From the NCBI GenBank assembly GCA_965279655.1, contig OZ257255.1, forward strand, positions 2,480,001 through 2,544,000: a DNA stretch of 64,000 nt, given 5' to 3'. Below, piece after piece: positions 41,602-53,125 of the stretch. The notes under the pieces are model-generated. The model had not been told where the DNA came from and ran no database searches. It was given only the letters and a program-made list of their open reading frames with translations. The position numbers and the translations under genes were made by a program. How positions within the stretch are numbered: position 1 is the first letter of the stretch; every line of letters starts with the position of its first letter. The stretch comes from SCTM01 sp965279655. GTDB lineage: Bacteria > Pseudomonadota > Alphaproteobacteria > Rhodospirillales > Rhodospirillaceae.

Positions 41602-44370
41602 ATGGACGCGCCCACCGAAACCCACGACGCCAGCCCAAAAGACGAACCGCTCCGGTATGACATCCGGCTGCTGGGGCGCATCCTGGGCGACACCGTGCGC
41701 ACGCACGAAGGCGAAGATACCTTCAACGCCATCGAGGCCATCCGCCAACTGGCGGTGCGCTTCCACCGCGACGACGACAAGAATGCGCAAGGCGAACTGG
41801 AAGCGTTGATCCGCGAGCTTGCCGGCGAACGCGCCATCAAGATCGTCCGCGCCTTCGGCTATTTCTCGCACCTAGCCAACATCGCCGAGGACCAGCACCA
41901 CATCCGCCGCAGCCGCGCGCACGCCATCGCCGGCGCGGCCCCGCGCGAAGGCTCCATGCCCTATGCGCTGGGGCGCGGCAAGGAGACGGGACTTTCGCGC
42001 GACTCACTGGCCGCGTTCTTTGCACAAGCCTTGTGCGCGCCGGTGCTGACCGCGCACCCGACCGAGATCCGCCGCCGCAGTTCCATCGACCGGGAGATCG
42101 AGATCGCCCATCTGCTCGACGCGCGCGACCGGATTCCGTTCACGCCGGAAGAGCTGACGGCCAATCGCGATGCGTTGCAGCGCGCGGTGGTCACCCTGTG
42201 GCAGACCAGCATCCTGCGCGACACCCGCCTGCGGGTGATCGACGAGGTCACCAACGGGCTGGCGTATTTCGATCAGACCTTCCTGCGGGAACTGCCGCGG
42301 TTCTACGCGGACCTTGAGGATCAATTGGGCGCCATCGACCCGGCCTGGAGCGGAATGGCGGTGCCGTCGTTCCTGCGTATCGGCAGCTGGATCGGCGGCG
42401 ACCGGGACGGGAATCCGTTCGTCACGGCGGACGTGCTGCGCGACACCCTGCGCATGCAGAGCACACGGGCGCTGCAATTCTATCTCGCGGAGCTGCATCG
42501 GCTTGGCGGGGAACTTTCCCTCGACGGCCGCACCGTGCCGGTGTCCGACGACCTGCGCGCCCTGGTCGCGGCGTCGCCGGACACGGCGGCGCAGCGCAAG
42601 GATGAGCCCTACCGCCTGGCCCTCACCGGCATGTACGCGCGCTTGGCGGCGACGGCGTGGAAGCTCGACCAGCTCGAATCGCCCCTGCATGCGGTGGCGG
42701 ACGCAGCCCCCTACGCCCATGCCGGCGAACTGCTGCGCGATCTCGACGTGATCTGCGCGTCGCTGGCCGAGAACGGCTCGCCGGAATTGGCGCGCGGCCG
42801 CGTGCGGCATTTGCGCCGGGCCGTGGACCTGTTCGGGTTCTATCTGGCGGAACTCGATCTGCGCCAGAACGCCGATATCCATGAACGCGTCATGGGCGAG
42901 TTGCTCAAGGCCGCTGGCGTCTCCGCCAACTTCACCGCGATGGAGGAGAACACCCGCATCGACGTGCTGGCGCGCGAGCTTGAAAGCGCGCGGCCCCTCG
43001 CCTCGTCCCACCTCGCCTATGGCGACGAGACCAAGGGCGAGCTTGCGATCCATCGTGTGGCGGCGGAAGGCCGCGCGCGCTACGGCGCGGCGGCGGTGCC
43101 GCACTACGTCATCTCCAAATGCGCGCGGGCGTCGGACATCCTCGCCGTCGCGGTGTTCATGAAGGAAGTCGGCCTGTGTCGGCCCAGCGAACAGGCGCTC
43201 GATGTCGATGTGGTGCCGCTGTTCGAGACCATCGACGACCTGCGGCGCTGCCCCGCGATCATGGAGCGCCTGTTCAGCCTGCCGGTCTATCGCGCGTTCC
43301 TGAAGTCGCGCGGCGATGTGCAGGAAGTGATGCTGGGCTATTCCGACAGCAACAAGGACGGCGGCTACACCACGTCCACGTGGGAACTCTACAAGGCCGA
43401 GGTGGCGCTGATCGCCGTGTTCCGCAAACACGGCGTGCGGCTGCGCCTGTTCCATGGACGCGGCGGCTCCGTCGGGCGCGGCGGAGGCCCGAGCTATCAG
43501 GCGATTCTCGCCCAGCCGGAAGGCGCGGTGAACGGCGCGATCCGCATCACCGAACAGGGCGAAGTGATCGCGGCGAAGTATTCCAACCCGGAAGTCGGCC
43601 GCCGCAATCTCGAGACCCTGGCCGCTGCCACGCTGGAAGCGACGTTGCTGCCGCATCCCGACGGCGCGGTGAAGCCGGAGTTCCTGGCGGTGATGGACGA
43701 ACTCTCCGCCACCGCCTTCAAAGCCTATCGCGGGTTGGTGTACGAGACCGATGGCTTCGAGACGTTCTTCCGCGAGTCCACGGTCGTTGGCGAAATCGCG
43801 GCCCTGAACATCGGCAGCCGGCCGTCGTCGCGCACCAAGTCGAGCAAGATCGAAGACCTGCGCGCAATCCCCTGGGTGTTCAGCTGGTCGCAATGCCGGT
43901 TGATGCTGCCGGGCTGGTACGGCTTCGGCGCGGGTGTGGAGGCGTATCTCAAGGCGCATCCGGATGGCCTGAAGACGCTGCAGGCGATGAATGCGGAATG
44001 GCCGTTCTTCACCACCATGCTGTCGAACATGGACATGGTGCTGGCCAAGAGCGACATCGGCATCGCGGCGCGTTACGCAGCACTCGTTGAAGACGCCGCG
44101 TTGCGCGACACCGTGTTCACGCGCCTGCGTGCCGAATGGAAAGCTTGCATCGATGCGGTGTTGAAGATCAGCGGGCAGACGTCATTGCTCGAACGCAATC
44201 CGCTGCTGGCGCGCTCGATGCGCAACCGCTTCCCCTACATCGATCCGTTGAACCACATTCAGGTGGAACTGCTGCGCCGCCACCGCGCCGGCGATACGGA
44301 CGCGCGGGTGGTGGAAGGCATTCACCTGTCCATCAACGGGATCGCGGCGGGACTGCGAAATAGCGGTTAG
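41602..44370 (+). CDS. ppc: Phosphoenolpyruvate carboxylase
   Basis: An anaplerotic enzyme that carboxylates PEP to oxaloacetate. The 922-aa protein has the full bacterial length. Catalytic His152 lies in 'TAHPTEIRRRS'; 'GYSDSNKDGGYTTSTW' and 'FHGRGGSVGRGGGPSY' supply the active-site Lys and Arg residues; 'RNRFPYIDPLNHIQVELL' and the final 'IAAGLRNSG' form the conserved C-terminus. The stop overlaps the convergent small gene by 4 bases. Confidence 0.97.
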   Translation: MDAPTETHDASPKDEPLRYDIRLLGRILGDTVRTHEGEDTFNAIEAIRQLAVRFHRDDDKNAQGELEALIRELAGERAIKIVRAFGYFSHLANIAEDQHHIRRSRAHAIAGAAPREGSMPYALGRGKETGLSRDSLAAFFAQALCAPVLTAHPTEIRRRSSIDREIEIAHLLDARDRIPFTPEELTANRDALQRAVVTLWQTSILRDTRLRVIDEVTNGLAYFDQTFLRELPRFYADLEDQLGAIDPAWSGMAVPSFLRIGSWIGGDRDGNPFVTADVLRDTLRMQSTRALQFYLAELHRLGGELSLDGRTVPVSDDLRALVAASPDTAAQRKDEPYRLALTGMYARLAATAWKLDQLESPLHAVADAAPYAHAGELLRDLDVICASLAENGSPELARGRVRHLRRAVDLFGFYLAELDLRQNADIHERVMGELLKAAGVSANFTAMEENTRIDVLARELESARPLASSHLAYGDETKGELAIHRVAAEGRARYGAAAVPHYVISKCARASDILAVAVFMKEVGLCRPSEQALDVDVVPLFETIDDLRRCPAIMERLFSLPVYRAFLKSRGDVQEVMLGYSDSNKDGGYTTSTWELYKAEVALIAVFRKHGVRLRLFHGRGGSVGRGGGPSYQAILAQPEGAVNGAIRITEQGEVIAAKYSNPEVGRRNLETLAAATLEATLLPHPDGAVKPEFLAVMDELSATAFKAYRGLVYETDGFETFFRESTVVGEIAALNIGSRPSSRTKSSKIEDLRAIPWVFSWSQCRLMLPGWYGFGAGVEAYLKAHPDGLKTLQAMNAEWPFFTTMLSNMDMVLAKSDIGIAARYAALVEDAALRDTVFTRLRAEWKACIDAVLKISGQTSLLERNPLLARSMRNRFPYIDPLNHIQVELLRRHRAGDTDARVVEGIHLSINGIAAGLRNSG

Positions 44371-44564
44371 TGGTCGCCGCCGGGCTTGCCCTTGAGGGCG
44401 GCGCCGAACTTGCGGCGGAAGATATCGATGATTAGCGCGAACGGCGTGAAGGCGAACATGATGATGCCGATCTTCATGCTGCCGTTGGGCCGCAGGATGC
44501 ACAGCGATGCGGCGACGATGACCCACCACGTCGTGATGATAAACGGGTTGCGCTTCTTCATCAT
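44367..44564 (-). CDS. Small membrane protein, 65 aa
   Basis: A short protein with two hydrophobic segments ('FIITTWWVIVAASLCIL', 'IGIIMFAFTPFALIIDIF') and a basic C-terminus. A GGGGGG stretch stands just before the ATG codons at 44564 and 44561. It converges on ppc and overlaps its stop by 4 bases. I recognise no family; the sequence is unlike an antisense artefact because of the clean membrane pattern. Confidence 0.65.
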   Translation of the reverse strand: MMKKRNPFIITTWWVIVAASLCILRPNGSMKIGIIMFAFTPFALIIDIFRRKFGAALKGKPGGDH

Positions 44565-44646
44565 CCCCCCAGGCTTCCCAGGGATGATAACGCAAATGGC
44601 GTCCTATTCCTATCGGCTCGCTACGTTTCAGGCGAGCCGCCGGAGA

Positions 44647-46851
44647 TCAACCCGCGCGGGTTGCGTCGCGCTTCGTGTCGGCGACGGTCAGGCCGGACAA
44701 ACGTAAGGGCATCTTGCGCAGGCGCTGGCCGGTGGCGGCGAAGATCGCGTTGCCGACCGCCGGTGCGATGGCCGGTACGCCGGCTTCGCCGACGCCGGTG
44801 GGGTTCTCGCCGCCCGGGATGAGTTCGACTTCCATGTCCGGCGCGTTGCGCAGGGTGACCATGCCGAAGTCGTTGAAGTTGGATTGGGCGATGCCGCCCT
44901 TTTCGATCGTGATCTCGCCGAACAACGCCGCCGACAGACCGAAGATGATGCCGCCTTCGACCTGCGCGATGGTCGCGCCCGGATCCATCACCAGACCGCA
45001 ATCGAGCGCGCACCACACCTTGTGCACGCGCAGTTCGTTGTTCGTCACGGAGACTTCGGCGACCTGCGCATAGGCGGAACGGAAGCCTTCACCGAAGGCG
45101 ATGCCGAGGCCATGACCCTGCGGCAGCTTGCGGCCCCAGCCGGACATCTTGGCGACGGTGTCGAGCACCTTCAGTTCGCGCGGCTTGTCCTTCAGCAGCT
45201 CCTGGCGGAGCTGATACGGATCGCGGCCGGCGAGATGCGCCAGTTCATCGATCGCGCCTTCGGAGAAGAACAGGTTCTGCGACAAGCCGACGCTGCGCCA
45301 GAAGCCCACAGGCAGGTAGTAGCCCGCGTCGGTCCATTCGGCGAGGAAGTTCGCGAACCCATACTTCGGGCCGACGAGCCCTTCCACTGCCGTGAAATCG
45401 AAGCCCGGCTTCGGGAACATCTTCTTGTAGTTGACGATCGACTGGGCCGCCGCGCGGCCGTGGAACGCGGTGACGTTGCCTTGCGCATCGACGGCGCCAC
45501 GGATGCGCACCGCCGCCGCCGGACGATAGTAGTCGTTCTGGATGTCCTGCTCGCGGGTCCACTGCAGACACACGGGACGGCCCTCGGCCGCCATGGCGAG
45601 TTGGAGCACCTGCGTGGGGTAATCCATCTCCCACTTGCGGCCGAAACCGCCGCCGAGGAACACGGTCTGCACCGTCACTTTCTCACGCGGCAGGCCGGTG
45701 AGATCGCACGCGGTCTTGCGCAGGACGTCTGGCTGCTGCGTCGGCGCCCAGACCATGCAGGCGCCGTCCTTCACCTGGGCGGTGATGACCATCGGCTCCA
45801 TGCAGGCGTGCGCCAGGTAAGGCGCTTCGTAGATGACATCGATGGTCTTCGCGCCCGGGGCCTTCATCGCGGCCTCGACATCGCCGGCCTTGCCGCCGCG
45901 CGGTGCCGACTGCGCCTTGCTGTCGTCTTTCAGCAGTTCCCGCATCGACGCTGAGATCTTCGCGGAGGACAGCGTCGCGTCACCGCCCGTCCAAACGATA
46001 TGCACGGCATCGGCCGCGCGACGCGCTTGCCAATAGGTCTCGGCGAGCACGCCGATCGAGGAGATTTGCCCGGCCGCATCCTTCAACGCCATCACCTTGA
46101 TGACGCCGGACAGGCCCTTCGTGGGCGTCTCGTCGAACGACTCAACAGTCGCGCCGGCGCGCGGCGCCATCACGACGGCCGCGCCGAGGAGCCCCGGCAG
46201 CTTCACGTCGGCGGCGAACTGCGCGGAGCCGTCGACCTTCGGCGGCGTGTCCTTGCGCGGGGTCGTGTGGCCGATCAGCTTGAAGTCCGCGGCATCTTTG
46301 AGCTTGGGATTCTGCGGCACCGGCAGCTTCGCCGCCGCCTTCGCGACCTGACCGTAAGTCAGCACGCGCTCGGAGATGTCGTGAATGATGCGGCCCTGCA
46401 CCGTGCGGCACTGTTCGACCGGAACCTTCCATTGCGCGGCAGCGGCGGTCACCAGCATCTCGCGGGCGGCGGCGCCGGCTTTGCGCATGACGGGGTAGTA
46501 CCCGAGCGTCGAAGTCGAACCGCCGATGGTCTGACGGCCACCGATGCCCAGCGCCTTCGCGTCGCCGTAGGGAAGCTTGCACTCGACTTTGTCGAAATCG
46601 ACGTCGAGTTCTTCGGCGAGCAGCTTCGGCAGGTTGGTGAAGATGCCCTGCCCCAGTTCCGCGCCACCGCAGTAGATGGCGATGGTGTCGTCCGTGCCGA
46701 CCTGCAGAAAGGCAGCGAACGGCGACGCCATGGGGGCCGCGTCCGCGGCTCGGCCGGCGCCCGGGATGTTGAACGACAGGATCAGACCTGCGGCACCGGC
46801 GCCTTTGAGGAGCGCGCGGCGGCTGGGGGCGATGTGGGTCAGTTCAGACAT
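44647..46851 (-). CDS. Molybdopterin-binding hydroxylase large subunit (IorB-like)
   Basis: A 734-aa xanthine-oxidase-family large subunit with a twin-arginine signal ('SRRALLKGAGAAG'), thus exported folded to the periplasm. Repeated aldehyde-oxidase/xanthine-dehydrogenase-type stretches include 'AELGQGIFTNLPKLLAEEL', 'FLGGGFGRKWEMDY', 'GFWRSVGLSQNLFF' and 'GVGEAGVPAIAPAVGNA' with the catalytic Glu in GVGE. It resembles the beta subunit of isoquinoline 1-oxidoreductase. The small [2Fe-2S] subunit usually coded beside it is not in the window. Substrate unknown. Confidence 0.87.
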   Translation of the reverse strand: MSELTHIAPSRRALLKGAGAAGLILSFNIPGAGRAADAAPMASPFAAFLQVGTDDTIAIYCGGAELGQGIFTNLPKLLAEELDVDFDKVECKLPYGDAKALGIGGRQTIGGSTSTLGYYPVMRKAGAAAREMLVTAAAAQWKVPVEQCRTVQGRIIHDISERVLTYGQVAKAAAKLPVPQNPKLKDAADFKLIGHTTPRKDTPPKVDGSAQFAADVKLPGLLGAAVVMAPRAGATVESFDETPTKGLSGVIKVMALKDAAGQISSIGVLAETYWQARRAADAVHIVWTGGDATLSSAKISASMRELLKDDSKAQSAPRGGKAGDVEAAMKAPGAKTIDVIYEAPYLAHACMEPMVITAQVKDGACMVWAPTQQPDVLRKTACDLTGLPREKVTVQTVFLGGGFGRKWEMDYPTQVLQLAMAAEGRPVCLQWTREQDIQNDYYRPAAAVRIRGAVDAQGNVTAFHGRAAAQSIVNYKKMFPKPGFDFTAVEGLVGPKYGFANFLAEWTDAGYYLPVGFWRSVGLSQNLFFSEGAIDELAHLAGRDPYQLRQELLKDKPRELKVLDTVAKMSGWGRKLPQGHGLGIAFGEGFRSAYAQVAEVSVTNNELRVHKVWCALDCGLVMDPGATIAQVEGGIIFGLSAALFGEITIEKGGIAQSNFNDFGMVTLRNAPDMEVELIPGGENPTGVGEAGVPAIAPAVGNAIFAATGQRLRKMPLRLSGLTVADTKRDATRAG

Positions 46852-46946
46852 GAGCGTTTCCGTTCATTCCAGGGACTTAGACCCTAACACGCCACAAGGG
46901 CCAGCGGGGCCGACCGGTGTAGTCAGCCCGATATATGGTCACCCGC

Positions 46947-46977
46947 CCCAATGCTCAATAAGTGAGCGCATATTGGG
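46947..46977 (-). other. Inverted repeat between ettA and the IorB-like gene
   Basis: CCCAAT and GCTCA pair with TGAGC and ATTGGG around a 5-base loop, with a 4-base bulge (GCAT). It lies 28 bases after the ettA stop. No T run follows on the minus strand, so a terminator role is possible but weak. Confidence 0.4.
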
Positions 46978-47004
46978 TCAAGGAGGCGGGCCGAAATAAC
47001 GCCC

Positions 47005-48684
<1,680 letters not shown>

Positions 48685-48875
48685 AGAGACGTCCTGCGGG
48701 GATGGGAGGAGACCGGCCCGGTTTCTACCCGAGGCGGGGCGGGTCCACAATGCCGCGAAAATGAGAAAACCCGTGGAATTCCGGGCTTTGGCGGGCGTGG
48801 GGCAGGCCTGAGGCTGGGTATCTGTGCAGGGGGCCGATTCCCGGCGTACGATTGCTGCGGATTCGGGAGCCATAC

Positions 48876-50036
48876 GTGATCAACCCACGCGAGTATGCCG
48901 CCTCCACCCAGGCCGGTTTGACGGTCGAGCAGCGCATCGCCCTGGCGCGCAAAGCCCTGGCTGCCCCGGCGGGCGCCAGCGTCGGCGATGCATACGGCAT
49001 CGCCCAGAAGCTGATCATCCAGACGATCCTGGAGGACGCAGAGGTTCGCGTCCGGCAGGCGCTGGCGGAAACGCTGGCCAACCGGCCCGACGCGCCGCGC
49101 GACGTCATCCTGGCGCTCGCCAACGACGTCGACCTGGTCGCCGTGCCGGTGCTGTCGGCAAGCGAGGTGCTGACGCCGGAGGAACTCGTTGCCATCATCG
49201 ACGGCTCCGAAAGCCTGCAGAAGTTCGCGGCCATCGCGAGCCGCGTCGAGGTTCCCGGCGCGGTCTCCCTCGGCCTGATCGAGAAAGGCAACGCGGATAC
49301 AGCAGGTATCCTGCTGGGCAATGCGGGCGCTGACATTCCCGAGGCGGGCCTGCATCGCATCATCGACCTGCACGGCAGCGAGAATGCGATCAAGGCCGCC
49401 CTGGTGGACCGCGACGTGCTGCCCGCCACGGTGATCGAGCGGATGGTGTCGCTGGTGTCGTCGAACCTGATGGCGCGGCTGATCAATCGCCACCGCCTGC
49501 CGATCGCGATCGCCGCGCGCGTCGCGCTCGAAACCCGCGACCGCGCGACCGTCGGCCTCGCCACCGGATTGGATTCGGAATCCCTTGAGGCGCTGGCCGA
49601 GCAGCTGTTCGAGAACGAGCGCATCACCCCGTCCCTGCTCATGCGCAGCCTGTGCATGGGCAACCTCGAACTGGTGATCCACGGCCTCGCGGTGCGCTGC
49701 CGCGTGAGCGTGGAATACGTGCGCAAGCGCGTGCTCAGCCAAACCATGGCGGACCTCAACGAACTGTGGCGCCGGGCCGATCTGCCGATGATGTACCTGC
49801 CCGTGGTGAGCGCCGCCGTCGGCGTGCTGCAGGAGACGCAAGCCGAAAGCACGGGCTGGCGCATCGACCACTACAAGGGAAAGATCGTCGAACGCATGCT
49901 GGCGCGCTGCGAAAAGCTGGGCGTGAAGCTGGCCAAGGCCGACCTCGAGTACATGATCGCCCAGTCCCAGGACACAGGTCCCGAACTCATGGACCTGCTG
50001 GCCTCCGCCACGCCGCAGCGGACGCTGAACCTCTGA
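48876..50036 (+). CDS. DUF2336 domain protein
   Basis: A 386-aa, mostly helical, HEAT-like protein of the DUF2336 family, frequent in Alphaproteobacteria and without firm function. Typical pieces are 'VRQALAETLANRPDAPRDVI', 'LANDVDLVAVPVLSASEVL' and 'LLIRSLCMGN'-like 'LLMRSLCMGNLEL'. GTG 48876 follows GGGAGC and is preferred to the TTG at 48852. No signal peptide or membrane segment. Confidence 0.85.
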   Translation: MINPREYAASTQAGLTVEQRIALARKALAAPAGASVGDAYGIAQKLIIQTILEDAEVRVRQALAETLANRPDAPRDVILALANDVDLVAVPVLSASEVLTPEELVAIIDGSESLQKFAAIASRVEVPGAVSLGLIEKGNADTAGILLGNAGADIPEAGLHRIIDLHGSENAIKAALVDRDVLPATVIERMVSLVSSNLMARLINRHRLPIAIAARVALETRDRATVGLATGLDSESLEALAEQLFENERITPSLLMRSLCMGNLELVIHGLAVRCRVSVEYVRKRVLSQTMADLNELWRRADLPMMYLPVVSAAVGVLQETQAESTGWRIDHYKGKIVERMLARCEKLGVKLAKADLEYMIAQSQDTGPELMDLLASATPQRTLNL

Positions 50037-50126
50037 CGCCCCGCCCGTTGGGGCAACCTCATCCCTGCCTTGGCAGGCCTCATCGGCCTTGCTAGAGAAG
50101 CCCCGCTTTTGCAGGGGTAATGCGCC

Positions 50127-51353
50127 ATGACGACCGCGACCAAGACGATGTCCGACTTCAGCAACGGCCCGCTGACGGGCCTGCGCGTGATCGAGATGGG
50201 GCAGCTGATCGCGGGCCCCTTCTGCGCGCAGCTGATGGGCGACTTCGGCGCCGAGGTCATCAAGGTCGAGGACCCGGACAAGGGCGACCCGATGCGCGGC
50301 TGGGGCCAGGTCAAGAAGGACGGGCAGAGCCTGTGGTGGCCGGTGATCGCGCGGAACAAGAAATCCGTGACGCTCAACCTGCGCGACCCGAAGGGCCAGC
50401 AGATGGCGCGCGACCTGATCGCGAAGTCCGACGTGCTGATCGAGAACTTCCGTCCCGGGACGATGGAGAAATGGGGCCTAGGTTACGACGCGCTGAGCGC
50501 GATCAATCCCGGCCTCGTGATGATCCGCATGTCCGGCTACGGCCAGACCGGGCCTTACGCGACGCGCGCGGGTTACGGCGGCATCGGTGAAGCGATGGGC
50601 GGCATGCGTTACGTGGTCGGCGATCCGGACCGGCCGCCGCCGCGCGTGGGCATCAGCATCGGTGATTCCCTCGCCGCGACCTACGGCTGTCTCGGCGGAA
50701 TCATGGCGCTGCTGGTGAAGGAAAAGACCGGCCGGGGCCAGGTGGTGGATTCCGCGTTGTATGAAGCGGTGCTGGCGGTGATGGAATCGCTCGTCTCCGA
50801 ATACGACCAGACGGGCTACGTGCGCGAACGTTCGGGACCGATCCTGCCGGGGCTGGCGCCGTCGAGCATCTATCCGACCAAGGACGGCCAGCTCGTGCTG
50901 ATCGCGGCGAACCAGGACACGGTGTTCAAGCGTCTCGCCGAGGCGATGGGCAAGCCGGAGATGGCGACCGACCCGAAGTACGCCACCCACAACGCGCGCG
51001 CCGACGTGCAGCTGCCGCTGGACAAGATGGTGGGCGAATGGTCGCAGCAATTCGACGCGGACCCGCTGCTGGAACTGCTGGAGAAGCACGGCGTGCCGGC
51101 GGGCAAAACGTATCGCGCGCCGGAAATGCTGGCGGACGCGCACTTCAAGGCGCGCGAGAGCATCACCCGCATCGCGCACCCGCTGTTCGGCAACATCGCC
51201 ATGCAGAACGTGGCGCCGCGCCTGTCGGAGACGCCGGGCAAGATCAACGCCTGCGGCCCGCTGCTGGGCGAGCACAACGCGGAGATCTACGGCAAGGTGC
51301 TCGGCCTCGACGCCGCGAAGCTCGCGGACCTGAAGGCCGCGAAGCTGATCTAA
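50127..51353 (+). CDS. CaiB/BaiF class III CoA-transferase
   Basis: A 408-aa enzyme that swaps CoA between acids. The N-terminal 'PLTGLRVIEMGQLIAGPFCA' is typical, as is 'DVLIENFRPGTMEKWGLGYD'. The catalytic Asp is likely D180 in 'GISIGDSLAATYG', matching the aspartate nucleophile of formyl-CoA transferase. The length is normal. No acyl-CoA ligase or other partner lies next to it, so the substrate stays open. Confidence 0.92.
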   Translation: MTTATKTMSDFSNGPLTGLRVIEMGQLIAGPFCAQLMGDFGAEVIKVEDPDKGDPMRGWGQVKKDGQSLWWPVIARNKKSVTLNLRDPKGQQMARDLIAKSDVLIENFRPGTMEKWGLGYDALSAINPGLVMIRMSGYGQTGPYATRAGYGGIGEAMGGMRYVVGDPDRPPPRVGISIGDSLAATYGCLGGIMALLVKEKTGRGQVVDSALYEAVLAVMESLVSEYDQTGYVRERSGPILPGLAPSSIYPTKDGQLVLIAANQDTVFKRLAEAMGKPEMATDPKYATHNARADVQLPLDKMVGEWSQQFDADPLLELLEKHGVPAGKTYRAPEMLADAHFKARESITRIAHPLFGNIAMQNVAPRLSETPGKINACGPLLGEHNAEIYGKVLGLDAAKLADLKAAKLI

Positions 51354-51361
51354 GGCGCGGC

Positions 51362-51550
51362 TCATATCCGGCTCTTGAAGGTGTGGTGGATCACGACCAC
51401 CTTCGCATCCGCCGGGATCGGGCCGTGCGTGCGCTTGTGGGCGGCGAGCGCCTTCGCTTCCGTCATCCCGGGGAACATGTGAACGATCCGCACCAACGGC
51501 GATGCGGATTGTTCCAGCTTCTCCGTCCGCTTTGAGATGCGGCCGATCAT
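51362..51550 (-). CDS. Small hypothetical protein coupled to the DUF5681 gene
   Basis: A 62-aa basic protein ('KALAAHKRTHGPIPADAKVV') with no recognised family. Its ATG 51550 overlaps the DUF5681 gene stop (ATGA), so it is probably translated together with it. It lies 9 bases from the convergent CoA-transferase stop. Confidence 0.5.
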   Translation of the reverse strand: MIGRISKRTEKLEQSASPLVRIVHMFPGMTEAKALAAHKRTHGPIPADAKVVVIHHTFKSRI

Positions 51551-52053
51551 CTGGTCTCACGGGCCCGTCGCTCGAGTGCGCCGAGGCGTCGTTCGATGTC
51601 GACGTGTTCGTGCATCTTGCGGAAGGTGTCGACGAGGGTGGAGAGATCGCGCGCCTCCGCGGCGGTGATCGCACCGGCGCCGACCGCGGTGGTGATCGCG
51701 CCCATGGCGGCGAGGGCGTCGGCCGCGGTGTTGATCGCGGGCAGCGTCACGCCATCGATGGGGCGGCCGTGGCGCGCGGGCATGGCGCGATCGAGGATCA
51801 GCTTCACGCAGCCGACGCGGCCTTCCTCCGCGAGTTCGATCGCGCGGCGGCCGATCCGCTCCGCCTCGCCCTCGAACATGGCGGCGAGCGTGGTGGTGAC
51901 CTTGTTACGGGCCCCTTTGGGACGGCCGGAATGGCCGGGCGGGAATGGCTTTCCAGGGTTGCCGGGACCGAACTGCCCTCGCCGCATGTTTTGGCGGTGA
52001 ATAGGCGGTGGAGATTTCGCGGATGGTGGGTCCGAAACGGGGCGATCTGCCAT
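51547..52053 (-). CDS. DUF5681 domain protein
   Basis: A 168-aa protein with the motif 'QFGPGNPGKPFPPGHSGRPKGARNK' in two adjoining parts (QFGPGNPGKP, then GRPKGARNK), the hallmark of DUF5681, found near phage terminase genes and mobile regions. The C-terminal part is helical. ATG 52053 is well supported by AGGAGG; the frame is open to 52113. No other phage gene is present here, so this may be a remnant or a domesticated gene. Confidence 0.8.
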   Translation of the reverse strand: MADRPVSDPPSAKSPPPIHRQNMRRGQFGPGNPGKPFPPGHSGRPKGARNKVTTTLAAMFEGEAERIGRRAIELAEEGRVGCVKLILDRAMPARHGRPIDGVTLPAINTAADALAAMGAITTAVGAGAITAAEARDLSTLVDTFRKMHEHVDIERRLGALERRARETR

Positions 52054-52256
52054 AGCTGGCCTCCTGTGTAAAGAACAAAACAGGAACATATCGCCAAAGC
52101 GGTCGGGCGTCAAAACTCACGGTGTGTGCACTTCCGACAATTGGAAGGCGACCGCACGACCATGTTCAACCCGAGGCCGCTGACGGTTAGGCTTGGCGCG
52201 CGCGCCCCGCGCCAGCACGTGCCACCGGCGGGGCCGCGGCATCGGGGGGTGCCATC

Positions 52257-53009
52257 ATGAAAGCAAGACAAGCGCTACAGAACGCCAAGGAGATCTTGGA
52301 CGAGAACCGGATCGTGATTGTCGTGATCCTGGCCGCGATCGTGACGCCGCTGGCGGTCGCGTTCCTTTCTAAATTCGTGGGCGACAGCAAGTACACGAAT
52401 TCCATCAGCGCCTATTACTACAGCATCGCGCGGGATCTGTTCGTGATGGCGCTGACCGCCGGCGGGCTGTTGCTGATCAGCTATCCCGGCCGCGAGAAGC
52501 GGCTTTCGCTGCCGTGGGTCCAGCGATTGGAATATTGGTTTTCCACCGTCGCCGGTGGAATGGCGTTTTTCATCATCTTGTTCCCGATGAGCCGGCAAGC
52601 CGCGCTCGATGAGCTGAAGATGCCGGACCCGTACCAACCGACAAACACGTTCATCGAGATGCTGTATGGGTGGCACGATATTGTTCACATCATCAGCGCC
52701 ATCACGTTCTTCGCGCTGGTGTGCGGGCTGTGCTTCCTGTTCTCACGGGAAAAGGTCGATGAGCGCAGGACGACCTTGATTGGGTACTACGTCGCGCAGT
52801 TCGTGGAGGGTGTCTGCACAGGGTGGTCGCCGCGCCACCCCGGATTCCCTTACAAGGTCTGGGGCATGACCATCGTACTCGGCCTGGCATGGGCGGCCTT
52901 CAACCTCATCACCGGTCCGCAAATCTATTGGCCCGAAGTGATGATGCTGGTCGGGTTCAGCGGGATGTGGTTGTCGAAGCTGGTCGTCAAACTCGAACTG
53001 CATCGCTAG
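52257..53009 (+). CDS. Multi-pass membrane protein of unknown function
   Basis: A 250-aa inner-membrane protein with about six hydrophobic segments. The stretch 'NSISAYYYSIARDLFVMAL' between segments 1 and 2 resembles a family of membrane proteins (SISxYYY...RDxFV) without known role, perhaps DUF998-like. Histidines in 'YGWHDIVHIISA' are in the fourth segment. Stands alone. Confidence 0.7.
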   Translation: MKARQALQNAKEILDENRIVIVVILAAIVTPLAVAFLSKFVGDSKYTNSISAYYYSIARDLFVMALTAGGLLLISYPGREKRLSLPWVQRLEYWFSTVAGGMAFFIILFPMSRQAALDELKMPDPYQPTNTFIEMLYGWHDIVHIISAITFFALVCGLCFLFSREKVDERRTTLIGYYVAQFVEGVCTGWSPRHPGFPYKVWGMTIVLGLAWAAFNLITGPQIYWPEVMMLVGFSGMWLSKLVVKLELHR

Positions 53010-53125
53010 GCCACCGGCCCGCCTATCCGAACCGCGCCCCGACCGACCCACCTTTGGGCTTCCGCACGGCGGCGAAAAACCGGGACTACGTGTTCACCGA
53101 ATACGCCAGGCGGTGAGCGCGCGGT

